DNA from: Natrialba magadii ATCC 43099
GTDB lineage: Archaea > Halobacteriota > Halobacteria > Halobacteriales > Natrialbaceae
Length of the DNA stretch: 64,000 nucleotides
Direction: 5' to 3'
Assembly (NCBI RefSeq): GCF_000025625.1
Contig: NC_013924.1
Span: forward strand, 1 to 64,000
The stretch's first letter is position 1; the number at the start of each line of letters is the position of its first letter. This document shows positions 27,994 through 38,507 of the stretch, piece by piece. Under the pieces are notes generated by a model. It did no database searches. It was not told the origin of the DNA and saw nothing but the letters and a program-made list of their open reading frames with translations. A program made the translations under genes and the position numbers.

Positions 27994-29274
27994 ATGCCAA
28001 AAACCATGGAGTTGTCGCTCCCAGAAGTGCGTCGTGAACTGCACAAGTATCCTGAAGCGGGCTGGAAAGAGTTTCGAACGACAGCACTTGTCGCAGAGGA
28101 ACTCGATACCCGCGGGTATACTCTCCATCTCGGTGCCGACGCACTAAACACCGATGAGCGACTCGGCGTCCCTTCAGATGACGAAATCCAGCGAGCACGT
28201 GACCGTGCGCTTGACGAAGGCGCTCCTGAAAAATACCTTGCGGAGATGGGAGATACGACTGGGCTTGTCGCGGAGAAAACGTTCGGCGATGGCAGCGGCC
28301 CGGTCGTTGGTGTGCGCGTCGACATGGATGCACTCGAGATGACCGAAGCAAGCGACCCAGAGCATCGGCCGGCTGCCGACGGGTTCGCCAGTCGCCATCC
28401 GAACGAAATGCACGCGTGTGGCCATGATGGCCATACGACTATCGGGATTGGGATTGCTCGAGCGCTTGCTGCTGTAAATACTGTTTCGGGAACAGTGTAT
28501 CTATTTTTCCAGCCAGCAGAAGAAGGGGGACGAGGTGGGTACCCGATGAGTAAAACAGACCTCATCTCTGACGTTGACTATATGCTTGCTCTCCATCTCG
28601 GCCTTGGAAACGAGACTGGAACGGTCATTGCGGGGTATGACCGTCCGTTATCGAACTCCAAGGTTGATGTTACGTTTTCCGGGAAGCCCGCACACGCTGG
28701 AAACGCACCAAACGAAGGACAGAACGCACTTCATGCAGCAACAACAGCAATACAGAATCTCTATGGAATCCCCCGTCATGAGGATGGCATAACGCGTGTC
28801 AATGTCGGGCAAGTCCATTCACCAAACGCGCAAAATGTCATCTCTGACTGTGCTGAAATGCGTGTTGAGGTTCGTGGTGAGACAGCAGCGATAAACGAAT
28901 ATATGTCGGATTCGGTTCGTCGAATCATTCGGCATGCTGCCGGAATGCACAATGTCGAGTACGATATGTCTCTGTATGGGAAGACGACTTCGTTTACTGC
29001 AGATGATGAGATCGTCTCAGAAGTGGCTGCCGCCGCTCGTTCGTGTGACTCAGTGACGACAGTAGTCGACCGAGACCAGATTGGTGCCAGTGAGGATGCG
29101 TCGTATCTTATCAAGCGTGTGCAAGCAACTGGTGGCAAAGGAACCTATATCGGGATTGGTGCGAGCAATCCGTCCGGACACCATACTTCGACGTTCGACT
29201 TTGATGAAGAGGCACTTGACGTTGGAGTGCAGGTAGTCGTTCAAACGCTGCATCGAATCATGAACGCTGACTGA
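27994..29274 (+). CDS. M20 amidohydrolase (AbgA/AbgB-like)
   Basis: A 426-aa metallo-amidohydrolase with metal-site motifs MHACGHDGHT (about residue 138) and FQPAEEGGRGG, and a dimerisation domain between about 210 and 320. An insertion near residues 45-90 and the general pattern match the p-aminobenzoyl-glutamate hydrolase branch of the family, which cleaves aminoacyl or N-acyl amide bonds. Divergent from the hydroxyacid dehydrogenase. Confidence 0.85.
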   Translation: MPKTMELSLPEVRRELHKYPEAGWKEFRTTALVAEELDTRGYTLHLGADALNTDERLGVPSDDEIQRARDRALDEGAPEKYLAEMGDTTGLVAEKTFGDGSGPVVGVRVDMDALEMTEASDPEHRPAADGFASRHPNEMHACGHDGHTTIGIGIARALAAVNTVSGTVYLFFQPAEEGGRGGYPMSKTDLISDVDYMLALHLGLGNETGTVIAGYDRPLSNSKVDVTFSGKPAHAGNAPNEGQNALHAATTAIQNLYGIPRHEDGITRVNVGQVHSPNAQNVISDCAEMRVEVRGETAAINEYMSDSVRRIIRHAAGMHNVEYDMSLYGKTTSFTADDEIVSEVAAAARSCDSVTTVVDRDQIGASEDASYLIKRVQATGGKGTYIGIGASNPSGHHTSTFDFDEEALDVGVQVVVQTLHRIMNAD

Positions 29275-29483
29275 GGGATACACGCGGGAAACTACGGTCC
29301 CGTCGCCTTGTTGGGGAAACTCTGTGTTCCATGGCCGCTGAAGATACGATTGTTACTCGGGAATTCCATTCCATGAACCGCTGTGTCTCCAAACGAACGA
29401 GTTCGGTAGAAGACGGTGAAGTCAGCAATTTCCCGTCTTTCCGCTTTCCTTACATTCATTTCCCGGGATGATGCGAATCCGGT

Positions 29484-30827
29484 ATGCCACGGCTACCAGA
29501 ATCCGTCCTTGGAGATGCATACTCGAGTACGAACGCGTGGGACACCCTCATTGACCTGGTCGAGGTTGAAAACCGAATGGCAGGTCAGGCAGGTGAACGC
29601 GAGGGTGCCGACGTCATCGTCGACGCCTTTGAGGACGCCGGGCTGAACGAGGTTGGTATCGAAGAGTTCGAAATACCTGGTTGGTGGCGCGGTTCCTCCG
29701 TGCTCGAACTCCCGGATCGGGACAAGCGCTATAACGCGCCCCATCAGCTCTTCGCTCTGCCGGGTTGTACCGACGGAACCGTCGAAGCGGAACTCGTCGA
29801 TGTTGGTCACGGGACGGGCGCCGAGTTCGAGAACACGGATATAGAGGGGAAGGTCGTCATGGTTTCGAGCGATGTACCGGACGACTATGACGGCTGGCTC
29901 CACCGAATGGAGAAGTACGCCAGCGCGATCGAGGGCGGTGCCGAGGCGTTTGTGTTCCGAAATCACGTTGCGGGCTGTCTTCCGCCGACTGGCGAAGTGG
30001 GTTACCACGCACGGCCCGGAGAACTCCCTGCTGTCGGTATCAGTAAGGAGCTAGGCGCCCGTCTTGAACGCTACTGTGAAGAGGGGCCGGTGCAGGTAAC
30101 ACTCTCGGTTGACTGTCGGAACGAACCAACGACCTCGCAGAACGTCGTTGGCGAACTTGGTCCCGATACGCAGGAGGAAGTCTGGGTCACAGCACACCAC
30201 GACAGCCACGACATCGCCGAGGGAGCAAACGACAATGGCGTTGGAAGCGTACTCGTCGCTGAAATCGGTCGGCTGCTTGCGCAGATGGAAGCCGATCTCG
30301 ACGTTCGAACTCGTTTTGTCACCTTCGGCTCCGAGGAGATCGGCCTCTGTGGTGCGTATCATGCGGCAGACACCGTCGATGTCGACCGCGTGAAAGCCAT
30401 CATCAATATCGATGGCGCAGGTCGGTCTGGAACGCTTCACGTCCGCTCTAGCGGGTTCAGTCCGGTCGAGGAGGCGTTCCGTGACGTCGCTGCTGCGTTC
30501 GATGTCCCGCTCCAGACAAGCGATACTGTCAGTCCACACGGCGACCAGTGGGCATTTGTTGAGAAGGGCGTCCCGGGAGTAATGGTCAGTTCGGCGTCTG
30601 ACGAACAAACCGGCCGCGGGTGGGGACACACTCATGCGGACACGCTCGATAAACTCGACAGCCGAACACTCCGTGAGATTGCAGTACTGATCGCTGAGGG
30701 AACGCTTGCAGTCTCCGAGCCGGAGCGAGAGATTCCACACAGAGAACCCGACGCTGTTCGCGATGATCTTTCGGATAGCTACGTCCGGGAGCTGAAGGTC
30801 GGCAATCGCTGGAACTACGAAAAATAA
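29484..30827 (+). CDS. M28-family aminopeptidase, paralogue 1
   Basis: A 447-aa cytosolic peptidase with a protease-associated (PA) domain insert (about residues 90-190) and a zinc peptidase domain. Expected ligands and catalytic residues are in TAHHDSHD, EGANDNGVG, TFGSEEIGL, INIDGAG and GWGHTHADTLDK. There is no signal peptide, so it should act on imported peptides. Two close relatives flank the peptide transporter at 38508 and 39883. Confidence 0.88.
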   Translation: MPRLPESVLGDAYSSTNAWDTLIDLVEVENRMAGQAGEREGADVIVDAFEDAGLNEVGIEEFEIPGWWRGSSVLELPDRDKRYNAPHQLFALPGCTDGTVEAELVDVGHGTGAEFENTDIEGKVVMVSSDVPDDYDGWLHRMEKYASAIEGGAEAFVFRNHVAGCLPPTGEVGYHARPGELPAVGISKELGARLERYCEEGPVQVTLSVDCRNEPTTSQNVVGELGPDTQEEVWVTAHHDSHDIAEGANDNGVGSVLVAEIGRLLAQMEADLDVRTRFVTFGSEEIGLCGAYHAADTVDVDRVKAIINIDGAGRSGTLHVRSSGFSPVEEAFRDVAAAFDVPLQTSDTVSPHGDQWAFVEKGVPGVMVSSASDEQTGRGWGHTHADTLDKLDSRTLREIAVLIAEGTLAVSEPEREIPHREPDAVRDDLSDSYVRELKVGNRWNYEK

Positions 30828-30902
30828 CGCCAAAGACGACATCGAAACTGATTGGTGCCAATTCGCGACTGTTTTTTATGTCTGGACGACGGGCATTCGA
30901 CA

Positions 30903-32366
30903 ATGAGTACCGAACGCGATCCAATTGACGCAGCCGACGAACTCCTCTCGTACCTGGAGCGAGATTCCGATGTCGTCTACGCCGAGACAGGCGGCGTTTT
31001 CCGCAGGCGACGGACTGCCACGTTGGATACAACACGGTCCAATACAGAGACCGATGCCGAGACGACTGGCGTCTGGTGTCGGGCATTTGCCAACGGATCC
31101 GCCGGGTATCGGTTTACACCTGTGCTCACCACTGAGAGCTTGCAGGACACCGCCAACCGAGTAACCCGCTCGGCGAAGAACCTCGCACAGGATACGCCGT
31201 CGAGTTATGACTATGGCACCATGCACAGAGCGTCCCATCCTGGGTGGAATTCAGACGCAAAATCGTTCGAGGACGTCGATCCAATCGAGCGCCTCCAGGA
31301 GGCGACCTCGCCACTCGAATCGACGGAGTACGAGCGACTTCGCCTCTCCTACAAGCGGGATCGACTCGATATCTCGGTGCTTACGACGACCGACTCTGCC
31401 ATCCAAACGACACTTGATAGAGGACAGGTTACTGCATCCGTCACGCCACCTACTGGGCCGAAACTGCAGACACACGTTGGGACGACGACCGGTTCGGGTG
31501 TCCTTGACCGGGTCGAGTCGGAAATCGAATCACTTGCTGACTCGATCGAACGACGAGCCACCATCCCCGTCGCCGACGACCGACCGACCGGGGAACAAAC
31601 CGTGGTATTCAGCCCGAACGCAGCGGGACAGTTGATCCATCACTGTTCGCAATTCTTCGAGATGGATACGGCATACGCGGGAGCGATGCCGTTCGAACAC
31701 GGAGAACAAATCGGACCGCCAGAGCTATCGATCCACGATACCGTTCCCGCAGGCTCGTGGGCTGGACTGGCGTACGATGCCGAAGGCCGACCGACACAGC
31801 CCGTCACACTGGTCGATAACGGCGAAGTCACATCATTTCTACACAGCGTCGAAACAGCGATCGAAGAGGAGACATCACCCAGCGGTAATCTCGTGTTCCC
31901 GCTTGGTTTCGAGCACCCACCACGGATCCATCCTCGGCACTTAGACGTAGAAGCCGGTTCTACTGATAGCAGTACGCTCGAAGACGGTGCAACTGTACGG
32001 ATCGATCGGATTGGTCGTGTAAGCCACCAGAACGAGGCAACAAACGCAAAACGAGTCAGTGGTGCCCCAGCATCTGCATTGTACGCTCACAACACAAACC
32101 GACTCACGCCAGATGAGTACAACGAGACCCACCAGTCGTTCCAGATGGATATCGTAGAGGGATACGCTCTTCAGGATGGTGACCGGGTCGCAACACTCAC
32201 TGATGCCACCATTGCGTTCGACGTCACTGATCTCGCGTCGATCTCTGGGGTGGGTGCTCGCAGAGACACAGTGACTGGTACGTCACAAAAACACAACGCG
32301 ATGTTTCCCTACGCGGTTACTGCCCCGACGTTGCGGCTGCGAACGAAGATAACTGATCAGCGTTAG
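30903..32366 (+). CDS. TldE/PmbA-like protein lacking the TldD metal motif
   Basis: A 487-aa protein of the TldD/PmbA superfamily. The clearest region is residues 235-330 (VVFSPNAAGQLIHH, then TVPAGSWAGLAYDAEGRP and PVTLVDNGEVTSFLHS), which lines up with the C-terminal domain of TldD/TldE. Where TldD has HExxxH, this protein has IHHCSQFFE, so zinc binding as in TldD is unlikely. In bacteria the TldD-TldE pair degrades unfolded peptides and matures microcins and quinone-linked peptides. Here no TldD partner is seen nearby. It follows the M28 gene on the same strand and converges on the transporter operon with a four-base overlap. Confidence 0.72.
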   Translation: MSTERDPIDAADELLSYLERDSDVVYAETGGVFRRRRTATLDTTRSNTETDAETTGVWCRAFANGSAGYRFTPVLTTESLQDTANRVTRSAKNLAQDTPSSYDYGTMHRASHPGWNSDAKSFEDVDPIERLQEATSPLESTEYERLRLSYKRDRLDISVLTTTDSAIQTTLDRGQVTASVTPPTGPKLQTHVGTTTGSGVLDRVESEIESLADSIERRATIPVADDRPTGEQTVVFSPNAAGQLIHHCSQFFEMDTAYAGAMPFEHGEQIGPPELSIHDTVPAGSWAGLAYDAEGRPTQPVTLVDNGEVTSFLHSVETAIEEETSPSGNLVFPLGFEHPPRIHPRHLDVEAGSTDSSTLEDGATVRIDRIGRVSHQNEATNAKRVSGAPASALYAHNTNRLTPDEYNETHQSFQMDIVEGYALQDGDRVATLTDATIAFDVTDLASISGVGARRDTVTGTSQKHNAMFPYAVTAPTLRLRTKITDQR

Positions 32367-33445
32367 TCGTCCGCTTCGGCCTCCGAACCAACTGTGTCGT
32401 CACGCTCGAGTGCGACTTCTGGATCGGATTCTTCGTCACTTTCATAGAGGTGACAAGCGACTCGCCGGTCACCCTCGATATCTGATTTCTGATTTAAGGA
32501 TGGAACAACCTGATCACAGACTTCACCGACGTACTCGCTACACCGACCCTTGAAACGGCAGCCGGTGGGAATTTTGACTGCGTCGCCAACTTCACCTTCC
32601 AACTCGACACGTTCTCGCCCCATCTCTGGATCCGGAACCGGAACTGCATTGATCAGCGACTGTGTGTACGGATGCTTCGGGTTGTCAATAATCTCTTCCG
32701 TCGGCCCGATCTCCACGATCTTCCCCATGTACATGATCGCGATCCGATCGCACATATGCCGAAGGAGGGAGAGATCGTGGCTGATGTAGACGATTGACAG
32801 TCCGAACTCGTCAGTCATCTGCTCCAGCAGCGAGAGGACGCCGGCTCGGAGACTTACGTCTAACATCGAGACGGGCTCGTCCGCGACGATAAAGTCAGGA
32901 TCGAGGATGATCGCACGGGCGATTGCGACACGCTGTCGCTCGCCACCGGAGAGTTCGTGTGGATACTTCTCGAAGTACTGCTCCGGTGGCTTCAGTTCGG
33001 CGAACTCGAGTGCACGCGCAACTCTGGCCCGCTTGTTGGAGATATCGTGGATCTCAAGCGGTTCGGCGAGCGTATCGTATATCGTCATCCGAGGGTTGAT
33101 ACTCTCGAAGGGGTCCTGGAAGATCATCTGGACATTTTGTCTGAACTCCATCAAATCTTCTTCGTCGAGTTCTGTAATATCCTTCCCTCGGAATTGGATG
33201 GAACCGCCAGTGGGCTCGTGGAGTTTCGTGAGCGTCATTCCGGTTGTCGTCTTTCCACAGCCAGACTCGCCGGCGATACCCAGCGCTTCGCCGGGATACA
33301 GGTCGAAGCTGATTTCATCGACGGCGTGTACGTACTCTTTCTCTGCACCGGTCAACCGAACTCGAAGGTCGTCGATGAGCCCTTTATTGACCGGGAAATG
33401 CTTCTGGAGATTCTCGACCTCGAGTAGTGGTTCATCGTAACTCAT
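32363..33445 (-). CDS. Oligopeptide ABC transporter ATPase (DppF-type)
   Basis: A 360-aa nucleotide-binding subunit with Walker A (GESGCGKTT), signature LSGGERQR, Walker B (FIVADEPVSMLDV) and the C-terminal oligopeptide-type extension with clustered Cys (GCRFKGRCSEYVGEVC). Last gene of the five-gene transporter operon. I start at [13 protein letters not shown], which overlaps the upstream ATPase gene by four bases. Confidence 0.9.
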   Translation of the reverse strand: MSYDEPLLEVENLQKHFPVNKGLIDDLRVRLTGAEKEYVHAVDEISFDLYPGEALGIAGESGCGKTTTGMTLTKLHEPTGGSIQFRGKDITELDEEDLMEFRQNVQMIFQDPFESINPRMTIYDTLAEPLEIHDISNKRARVARALEFAELKPPEQYFEKYPHELSGGERQRVAIARAIILDPDFIVADEPVSMLDVSLRAGVLSLLEQMTDEFGLSIVYISHDLSLLRHMCDRIAIMYMGKIVEIGPTEEIIDNPKHPYTQSLINAVPVPDPEMGRERVELEGEVGDAVKIPTGCRFKGRCSEYVGEVCDQVVPSLNQKSDIEGDRRVACHLYESDEESDPEVALERDDTVGSEAEADD

Positions 33446-34473
33446 GGCTGTGTCCTCCACGATTCGGTGTCTTCCCACGTCTCAATTTCATCTGCCCGTG
33501 GTCTGAGGTCGCTGTCGATTCGATCGACGTGGTGACAGCGTGAGCGCAATCCGTTTGTCTGTACCTCAGGTGGATCCTCCTCGAAGCACTGGTCCGTTGC
33601 GAGGGGACACCGCGGTGCAAACCGACAGCCTGCCGGCGGTGGACTCAGATCTGGTGGGTAGCCTGGAATACTAATGAGATCCTGATCTGGCTCCTGGATG
33701 TTAGGGAACGCTCGTTTGAGGCCGACCGTGTACGGATGGTACGGGCTCTCGAAGATTTCTTCTACAGATCCTTCCTCCGCCAGTGCTCCAGCATACATCA
33801 CCAGGACGCGATCACATGTTTCTGCGACGACGCTCACGTCGTGCGTGATCACGATCATCGATGAGTTGATCTCGTCCTGGATTTGGCCAACTCGTTTGAG
33901 GATCTGATCCTGCATGATTACGTCGAGCGCGGTCGTCGGTTCGTCGGCCAGAATCACAGCCGGGTCGAGCGCGAGTGACATCGCGATCATCGCTCGTTGG
34001 CGCATCCCGCCAGAAAATTGGTGGGAATAGTCGTCGGCACGAGCCGGATCCAGCCCGACGAGTTCGAACAGTTCGTCGACCGTCTCATGAGCCGTGGCTT
34101 TTTCCATCCCTCTTCGATGGGTTTCGATCGCCTCGACGATCTGCTCACGAACAGTATACACCGGATCGAGACCAGTCATCGCAGACTGTGGGATCATCGA
34201 GATTTCGTCCCACATATACTGGCGTCGCTCGTCCTGGGACAGGTCAGTGAGATCTTCCCCATCAAATAGGATTTCACCACCGTTGACATAGCCGTTGTCG
34301 GGGAGGATCCCGAGAATGGCTTTTGCGAGTGTAGATTTTCCACAGCCAGATTCGCCGACAATGCCGAGGTTTTCGCCTTCGTCGAGGGCGAAGCTGACGC
34401 CGTCGACGGCCTGGACATCCTCTTCTTCCATCTCATATCGAACTTCGAGATTGTTGACTTCGAGTACTGTCAT
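33442..34473 (-). CDS. Oligopeptide ABC transporter ATPase (DppD-type)
   Basis: A 343-aa nucleotide-binding subunit. Walker A is GESGCGKST, the signature is FSGGMRQR, Walker B is [13 protein letters not shown], and the C-terminal extension is [15 protein letters not shown]. Fourth gene of the operon, three bases after the permease gene. Confidence 0.9.
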   Translation of the reverse strand: MTVLEVNNLEVRYEMEEEDVQAVDGVSFALDEGENLGIVGESGCGKSTLAKAILGILPDNGYVNGGEILFDGEDLTDLSQDERRQYMWDEISMIPQSAMTGLDPVYTVREQIVEAIETHRRGMEKATAHETVDELFELVGLDPARADDYSHQFSGGMRQRAMIAMSLALDPAVILADEPTTALDVIMQDQILKRVGQIQDEINSSMIVITHDVSVVAETCDRVLVMYAGALAEEGSVEEIFESPYHPYTVGLKRAFPNIQEPDQDLISIPGYPPDLSPPPAGCRFAPRCPLATDQCFEEDPPEVQTNGLRSRCHHVDRIDSDLRPRADEIETWEDTESWRTQP

Positions 34474-34476
34474 GTA

Positions 34477-35454
34477 TCAGCTCTCGTTCCGCAGTGCTGG
34501 GTTGGTTATCTCCTCGTATCCACGGCCGATCAGGAACCCGCTGATCACGACGAGAGCGATGCAGATTCCTGGTGGGAGGAACCACCACCACGCTCCGTGA
34601 TACAATGCGTTGTAGGTGTGTGCTCCCTGAAGCATTGTTCCCCAGGATACCTGACTTGGGTCGCCGAGACCGATAAAGGAGACACCGGCCTCAGTCAGAA
34701 TACCCCATGCAATGGCGAATGCACCATACAGGAACATCAGCGGCATGACGTTCGGCGCGATATGCCTGGTGATGATCCGGAAATCACTTGCTCCAGTGAC
34801 CTTCGCTGCCTGAACGAACGGCCGCTCACGCAGTGAGAGCACCTGTGACCGAATTACCCGGGCCGAGGATCGCCATTGGAGCAGAACGACGGCGATGATC
34901 ACGTTCACGAAGCTCGGACCGAGCATCGCGACCATCAGGATCACCGTTGGAAGCAGTGGAAGGCCATAGGCGATATCGACGATTCGCATGAGGACGTCGT
35001 CGACTTTCCCGCCGTAGTAGCCCGCAACCAGCGCGACCGAGGTTCCAAAGCCAGCAGTAAACACTGCGGCTGCAAGTCCCACGATCAGGGTCGGTCGGGT
35101 GCCGTAGATCATCTGACTGAAGATGTCGTACCCTTCGGACGTCGTTCCGAGAAGGTGGTCTCGCTCACCGCCGTACCAGCTGGGATTCTCCCACTGCATG
35201 ATCATCCCTGCTTCGGTGACTCGCTCAGTCGGAGGATATGGGGCGATAATTGGTGCAAAGATAGCAATCAAACCGAAGATTGCTATTGTGACCATCCCAA
35301 AGATGACTAACGGGTCATCGGTGAGCAAATCCCACTGTTCTTTGGCAGTCTCTTTCCAGAGGCGGAGCCGTCTCCGCCGATCGCTTACCTCCTGACTGTT
35401 CTCGTACTCCCCGATATTGCCGAATATGTTTGGTGTTTTCTCTTGTTGACTCAT
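34477..35454 (-). CDS. Oligopeptide ABC transporter permease (DppC-type)
   Basis: A 325-aa membrane protein with an acidic cytoplasmic N-terminus, about six hydrophobic segments, the DppC N-terminal segment (WDLLTDDPLVIFGMV) and the EAA-type coupling loop (FVQAAKVTGASDFRIITRHI). Third gene of the operon. Confidence 0.9.
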   Translation of the reverse strand: MSQQEKTPNIFGNIGEYENSQEVSDRRRRLRLWKETAKEQWDLLTDDPLVIFGMVTIAIFGLIAIFAPIIAPYPPTERVTEAGMIMQWENPSWYGGERDHLLGTTSEGYDIFSQMIYGTRPTLIVGLAAAVFTAGFGTSVALVAGYYGGKVDDVLMRIVDIAYGLPLLPTVILMVAMLGPSFVNVIIAVVLLQWRSSARVIRSQVLSLRERPFVQAAKVTGASDFRIITRHIAPNVMPLMFLYGAFAIAWGILTEAGVSFIGLGDPSQVSWGTMLQGAHTYNALYHGAWWWFLPPGICIALVVISGFLIGRGYEEITNPALRNES

Positions 35455-35463
35455 GGTTTCAAC

Positions 35464-36441
35464 TCAGTCATAGGTCACACGTGGGTCGAGCCAGCTGTAC
35501 AGCAGGTCGGCGAAGAAGTTCATGAACACCACGGTGCTAGCTAGCAGGATGAACGTTCCCTGTGCAACCGGGTAGTCGCGCCGAAGTACAGCATTGACCA
35601 TCTCTCGTCCTATTCCTGGCCAACCGAACACTGTCTCAATCAAGACGCTGCCACCGACGGCATAGCCGACAGCAACTGCACCAGCGGTGACGACCGGGAG
35701 AAGGGCGTTTCGAGCAGCATGCTTGAACATTACCTTGCGCTCGCTCAGGCCCTTTGCACGGCAGACATCGATGAAGTCCTCTGTTAGCACCTCGAGCATG
35801 TTATTTCGCATCAAGAGGAGTGGATACCCCATCGAGTAGAACGCCAGCACTGATGCTGGTGCTATGAGGTGCCAGAGGAAGTCGATCGAGGTTATCATCA
35901 TGAAGAATGATTCCGGACGATGTTCCCGGCTCGTCATCCCACTCATTGGTATTACGTCCATGTAGGCGCCGAAGATCCACAGGACGACAAGCCCAACCCA
36001 GAAGCTTGGGAAACTGCGCTGAACGAGCGCGAGTACGACCAGTAGCTTCTCACGGCCGCTCCCTCGTGCCCATGCCGCAATCACGCCGAAGGTGACTCCG
36101 AATATATAGGCCAGAACAAGGGCCGTCAGCATCAGGATCAGCGTGTTTGGGAGATAAATCGCGATGACATCTCGAACAGGGCGTCGAGAGTGGAACGACA
36201 GGCCCAGATCGAGCGTAACGATCTGGATCATAAATTCGATGTACTGTTCGTGCAGTGGCGCATCAAGCCCGTATTGCTCTATTAGGGCTTGCCGCTGGTC
36301 TGGATCCATCTGCTCGTCAACGAGAAACACTGTTGGATCGCCCGGCATCATCCGGAACATCGCGAACAGCATCGTTGCGATAGCCCAGATGGTCAGCACC
36401 AACTGTCCGGTGCGTCTGAGCGCGTAGTTTACTTTGGACAT
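35464..36441 (-). CDS. Oligopeptide ABC transporter permease (DppB-type)
   Basis: A 325-aa membrane protein with the typical first-helix region (RRTGQLVLTIWAIATMLFAM), FRMMPGDP, and coupling loop (DVCRAKGLSERKVMFKHAAR). It lies between the binding-protein gene and dppC-type permease gene, with nine bases to the latter. Confidence 0.9.
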   Translation of the reverse strand: MSKVNYALRRTGQLVLTIWAIATMLFAMFRMMPGDPTVFLVDEQMDPDQRQALIEQYGLDAPLHEQYIEFMIQIVTLDLGLSFHSRRPVRDVIAIYLPNTLILMLTALVLAYIFGVTFGVIAAWARGSGREKLLVVLALVQRSFPSFWVGLVVLWIFGAYMDVIPMSGMTSREHRPESFFMMITSIDFLWHLIAPASVLAFYSMGYPLLLMRNNMLEVLTEDFIDVCRAKGLSERKVMFKHAARNALLPVVTAGAVAVGYAVGGSVLIETVFGWPGIGREMVNAVLRRDYPVAQGTFILLASTVVFMNFFADLLYSWLDPRVTYD

Positions 36442-36474
36442 ATACGATATTGATGGTGAAAGTGGGTTGTTCGC

Positions 36475-38166
36475 CTACTCTGAATAGTAGACGCCGTCCT
36501 CGGTTACCACGTACCCGTTCTCTTGCAGATGGCTTGCCGCCGCTGCAATGGTCCCTTCGCCAGTGAACGGGAGGTCTTCGTGTTCGCGGTGAAGCGGTCC
36601 GAATGCGGGCGCGACATAGGAGTGTGCGACAGGCATGTAGCCGTAGAACAACTGTTCGCTAGCCGCCTCTTTGGGGAGAGCGTGAACGAGTGCTTGTCGA
36701 ACAGCGACTTCGTCCAACCCTTCGCTCGTCGTATTGATATTGAGGTGTGTCCATCCATCCCCAGGGGCCTCGAATACTTCGAAGTCGTCTATTTCCTCCT
36801 CTCCGTCCTGTAGCTCGAGTCCGGGCTGTGCAAACGGATGGTAGTTGATCGTCCCATCTTCGGTGTACGACCAGATCGTCGAACTCTCAGGAATGATCTC
36901 CCAGAACAACCCATCAACTGCGAGATCGATCGGGTGATCGTCTCTCGTCTCTAACTCGATCCCCTGACCGACATCCCAGTAGTCCACCTCCATCGGACCA
37001 CTGCAGACTGGTTCTTCAACGAGTTCGTCTTGAACGGGATCAGTGCCTTCCCAGACGTGCTCGGCAGCAACGTACACTTCATACCCAATGAGCAACAGTG
37101 CGGCTCTGCCAATCTCCTGTGAGAGGTCGACTTCGACCCAGTCGCCATCAACCGACGCCCCTTCGACGTAGTTGGAAACAGTGGTGTATGTCGATGGCTC
37201 CTGTTCAGCGATCGTATTGTAGGTGAATGCGACGTCGTCGGGAGTAAGCGGTTCGCCGTCGCTCCACTCGACATCGTCACGAATCTCGAATCGAATCGTC
37301 GTCTCGTCCGGTCGCTCTATATCCTGCGCGAGTCCGTGTTCAGGATCGAGTTCGAGGTCCGCGTCAACTTGGGCTACCCGAAGTTGTATTGCGTCCTGTA
37401 TGTGGAGATGTTTGCTCAGGCCTTCGTGAGACCACGAGTTCAGGTTCTCGAGTGCCTCAGTCCAGAATCCACGGAGATATCCGTCTTCGTTCTGATCCAT
37501 CGGTTCGACGTTGGCATACTGATGAATTCGGTCCGGACCAGCTGGATGCTCGACCCACCCATCAAGTTCGTCGGTTCGGTAGGGAATAAGCTGTGTTTCG
37601 TAGCAGACCGGACTGAACGGAGCATCTTCTGCGAGGATATCCTGGATCTCGTGGAAGGCATCTACCCGTCCCTCCATCTCTTCAGCCGCCAACTGTTCGT
37701 CGATGAGTTCACCAACCCGATCGTTCTGGTACTGGTTGTAATTACCTCGTCCAGGCTCCTCTGCATGCTCTGGTGACCACCGATCCGCTACGTTCTCCGC
37801 AGGATCGGGCGACTGGTATTGCGACCAGGCAGCGAAATCGAACTCGTACTCGTCGGAGACTCGAGAGAGGAGTGTCGCCCACTCGAGTACCTCGACTTCG
37901 ACATCGAAGCCAACTTCCTGCCACTGTTCAGCAATAAGGTTGATCAGGTCGTGACGTTGCGGATTGTAATCCTGTGGGTTGTTGTAGAACGTATATTCTG
38001 GGAAGGGTTCACCTGCGTCTTCTTCGTCGTCGTAGTCGATATCGCTATCGCCACCATTCTCGCCGCCGAGACAGCCGGCAGTTGCTGCTATCGACGCAGC
38101 ACCGGCAGCAGCGGAGGTTCTTTTTAAAAACGACCTTCGATCAAGTTGCGTGTTTCCATTTCCCAT
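36475..38166 (-). CDS. Oligopeptide-binding lipoprotein (SBP family 5)
   Basis: A 563-aa solute-binding protein with a Tat motif (DRRSFLKRT) and lipobox ending ATAGC, then an acidic linker. The body carries the family-5 signature region (FEIRDDVEWSDGEPLTPDDV). It should capture peptides outside the cell and hand them to the permeases. First gene of the transporter operon, divergent from the M28 gene at 38508. Ligand could be di-/oligopeptides or other amides. Confidence 0.9.
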   Translation of the reverse strand: MGNGNTQLDRRSFLKRTSAAAGAASIAATAGCLGGENGGDSDIDYDDEEDAGEPFPEYTFYNNPQDYNPQRHDLINLIAEQWQEVGFDVEVEVLEWATLLSRVSDEYEFDFAAWSQYQSPDPAENVADRWSPEHAEEPGRGNYNQYQNDRVGELIDEQLAAEEMEGRVDAFHEIQDILAEDAPFSPVCYETQLIPYRTDELDGWVEHPAGPDRIHQYANVEPMDQNEDGYLRGFWTEALENLNSWSHEGLSKHLHIQDAIQLRVAQVDADLELDPEHGLAQDIERPDETTIRFEIRDDVEWSDGEPLTPDDVAFTYNTIAEQEPSTYTTVSNYVEGASVDGDWVEVDLSQEIGRAALLLIGYEVYVAAEHVWEGTDPVQDELVEEPVCSGPMEVDYWDVGQGIELETRDDHPIDLAVDGLFWEIIPESSTIWSYTEDGTINYHPFAQPGLELQDGEEEIDDFEVFEAPGDGWTHLNINTTSEGLDEVAVRQALVHALPKEAASEQLFYGYMPVAHSYVAPAFGPLHREHEDLPFTGEGTIAAAASHLQENGYVVTEDGVYYSE

Positions 38167-38507
38167 GGTATTGCGATCAGTAATGTCATGTTTGGTGGTA
38201 TAAGCATTTCCCTAATATTATTTACATTACATTGCGTCTATGTTCAGTAAGGTCCGCGAGACTTTCGGTTTCGCTTGTTGATGAGACATGGAAGGCATCT
38301 CGAACCACTTGACCCTAAGGCAGTCCACGCATGCATGGTCAACCATGAGAAGGGGCCTATAGAGTTCGTGCATCGCCAAGAACAAATGTGGCCCAGAGAC
38401 TGACGGTGTTGCCACTGGCCTACTGGCGAGTTGCTTCCAATGGCTACTCATTATCATCTCAGAAAAACTACCGAAACTGTCTTAAGAAGACGAATAGGTC
38501 AAGAAAT
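38167..38507. promoter_or_regulatory. Divergent promoter region
   Basis: 341 bases between the transporter operon (leftward) and an M28 peptidase (rightward). An AT-rich stretch (CCTAATATTATTTACATTACA) begins about 46 bases upstream of the binding-protein gene and could hold its TATA element. I see no gene here. Confidence 0.4.
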
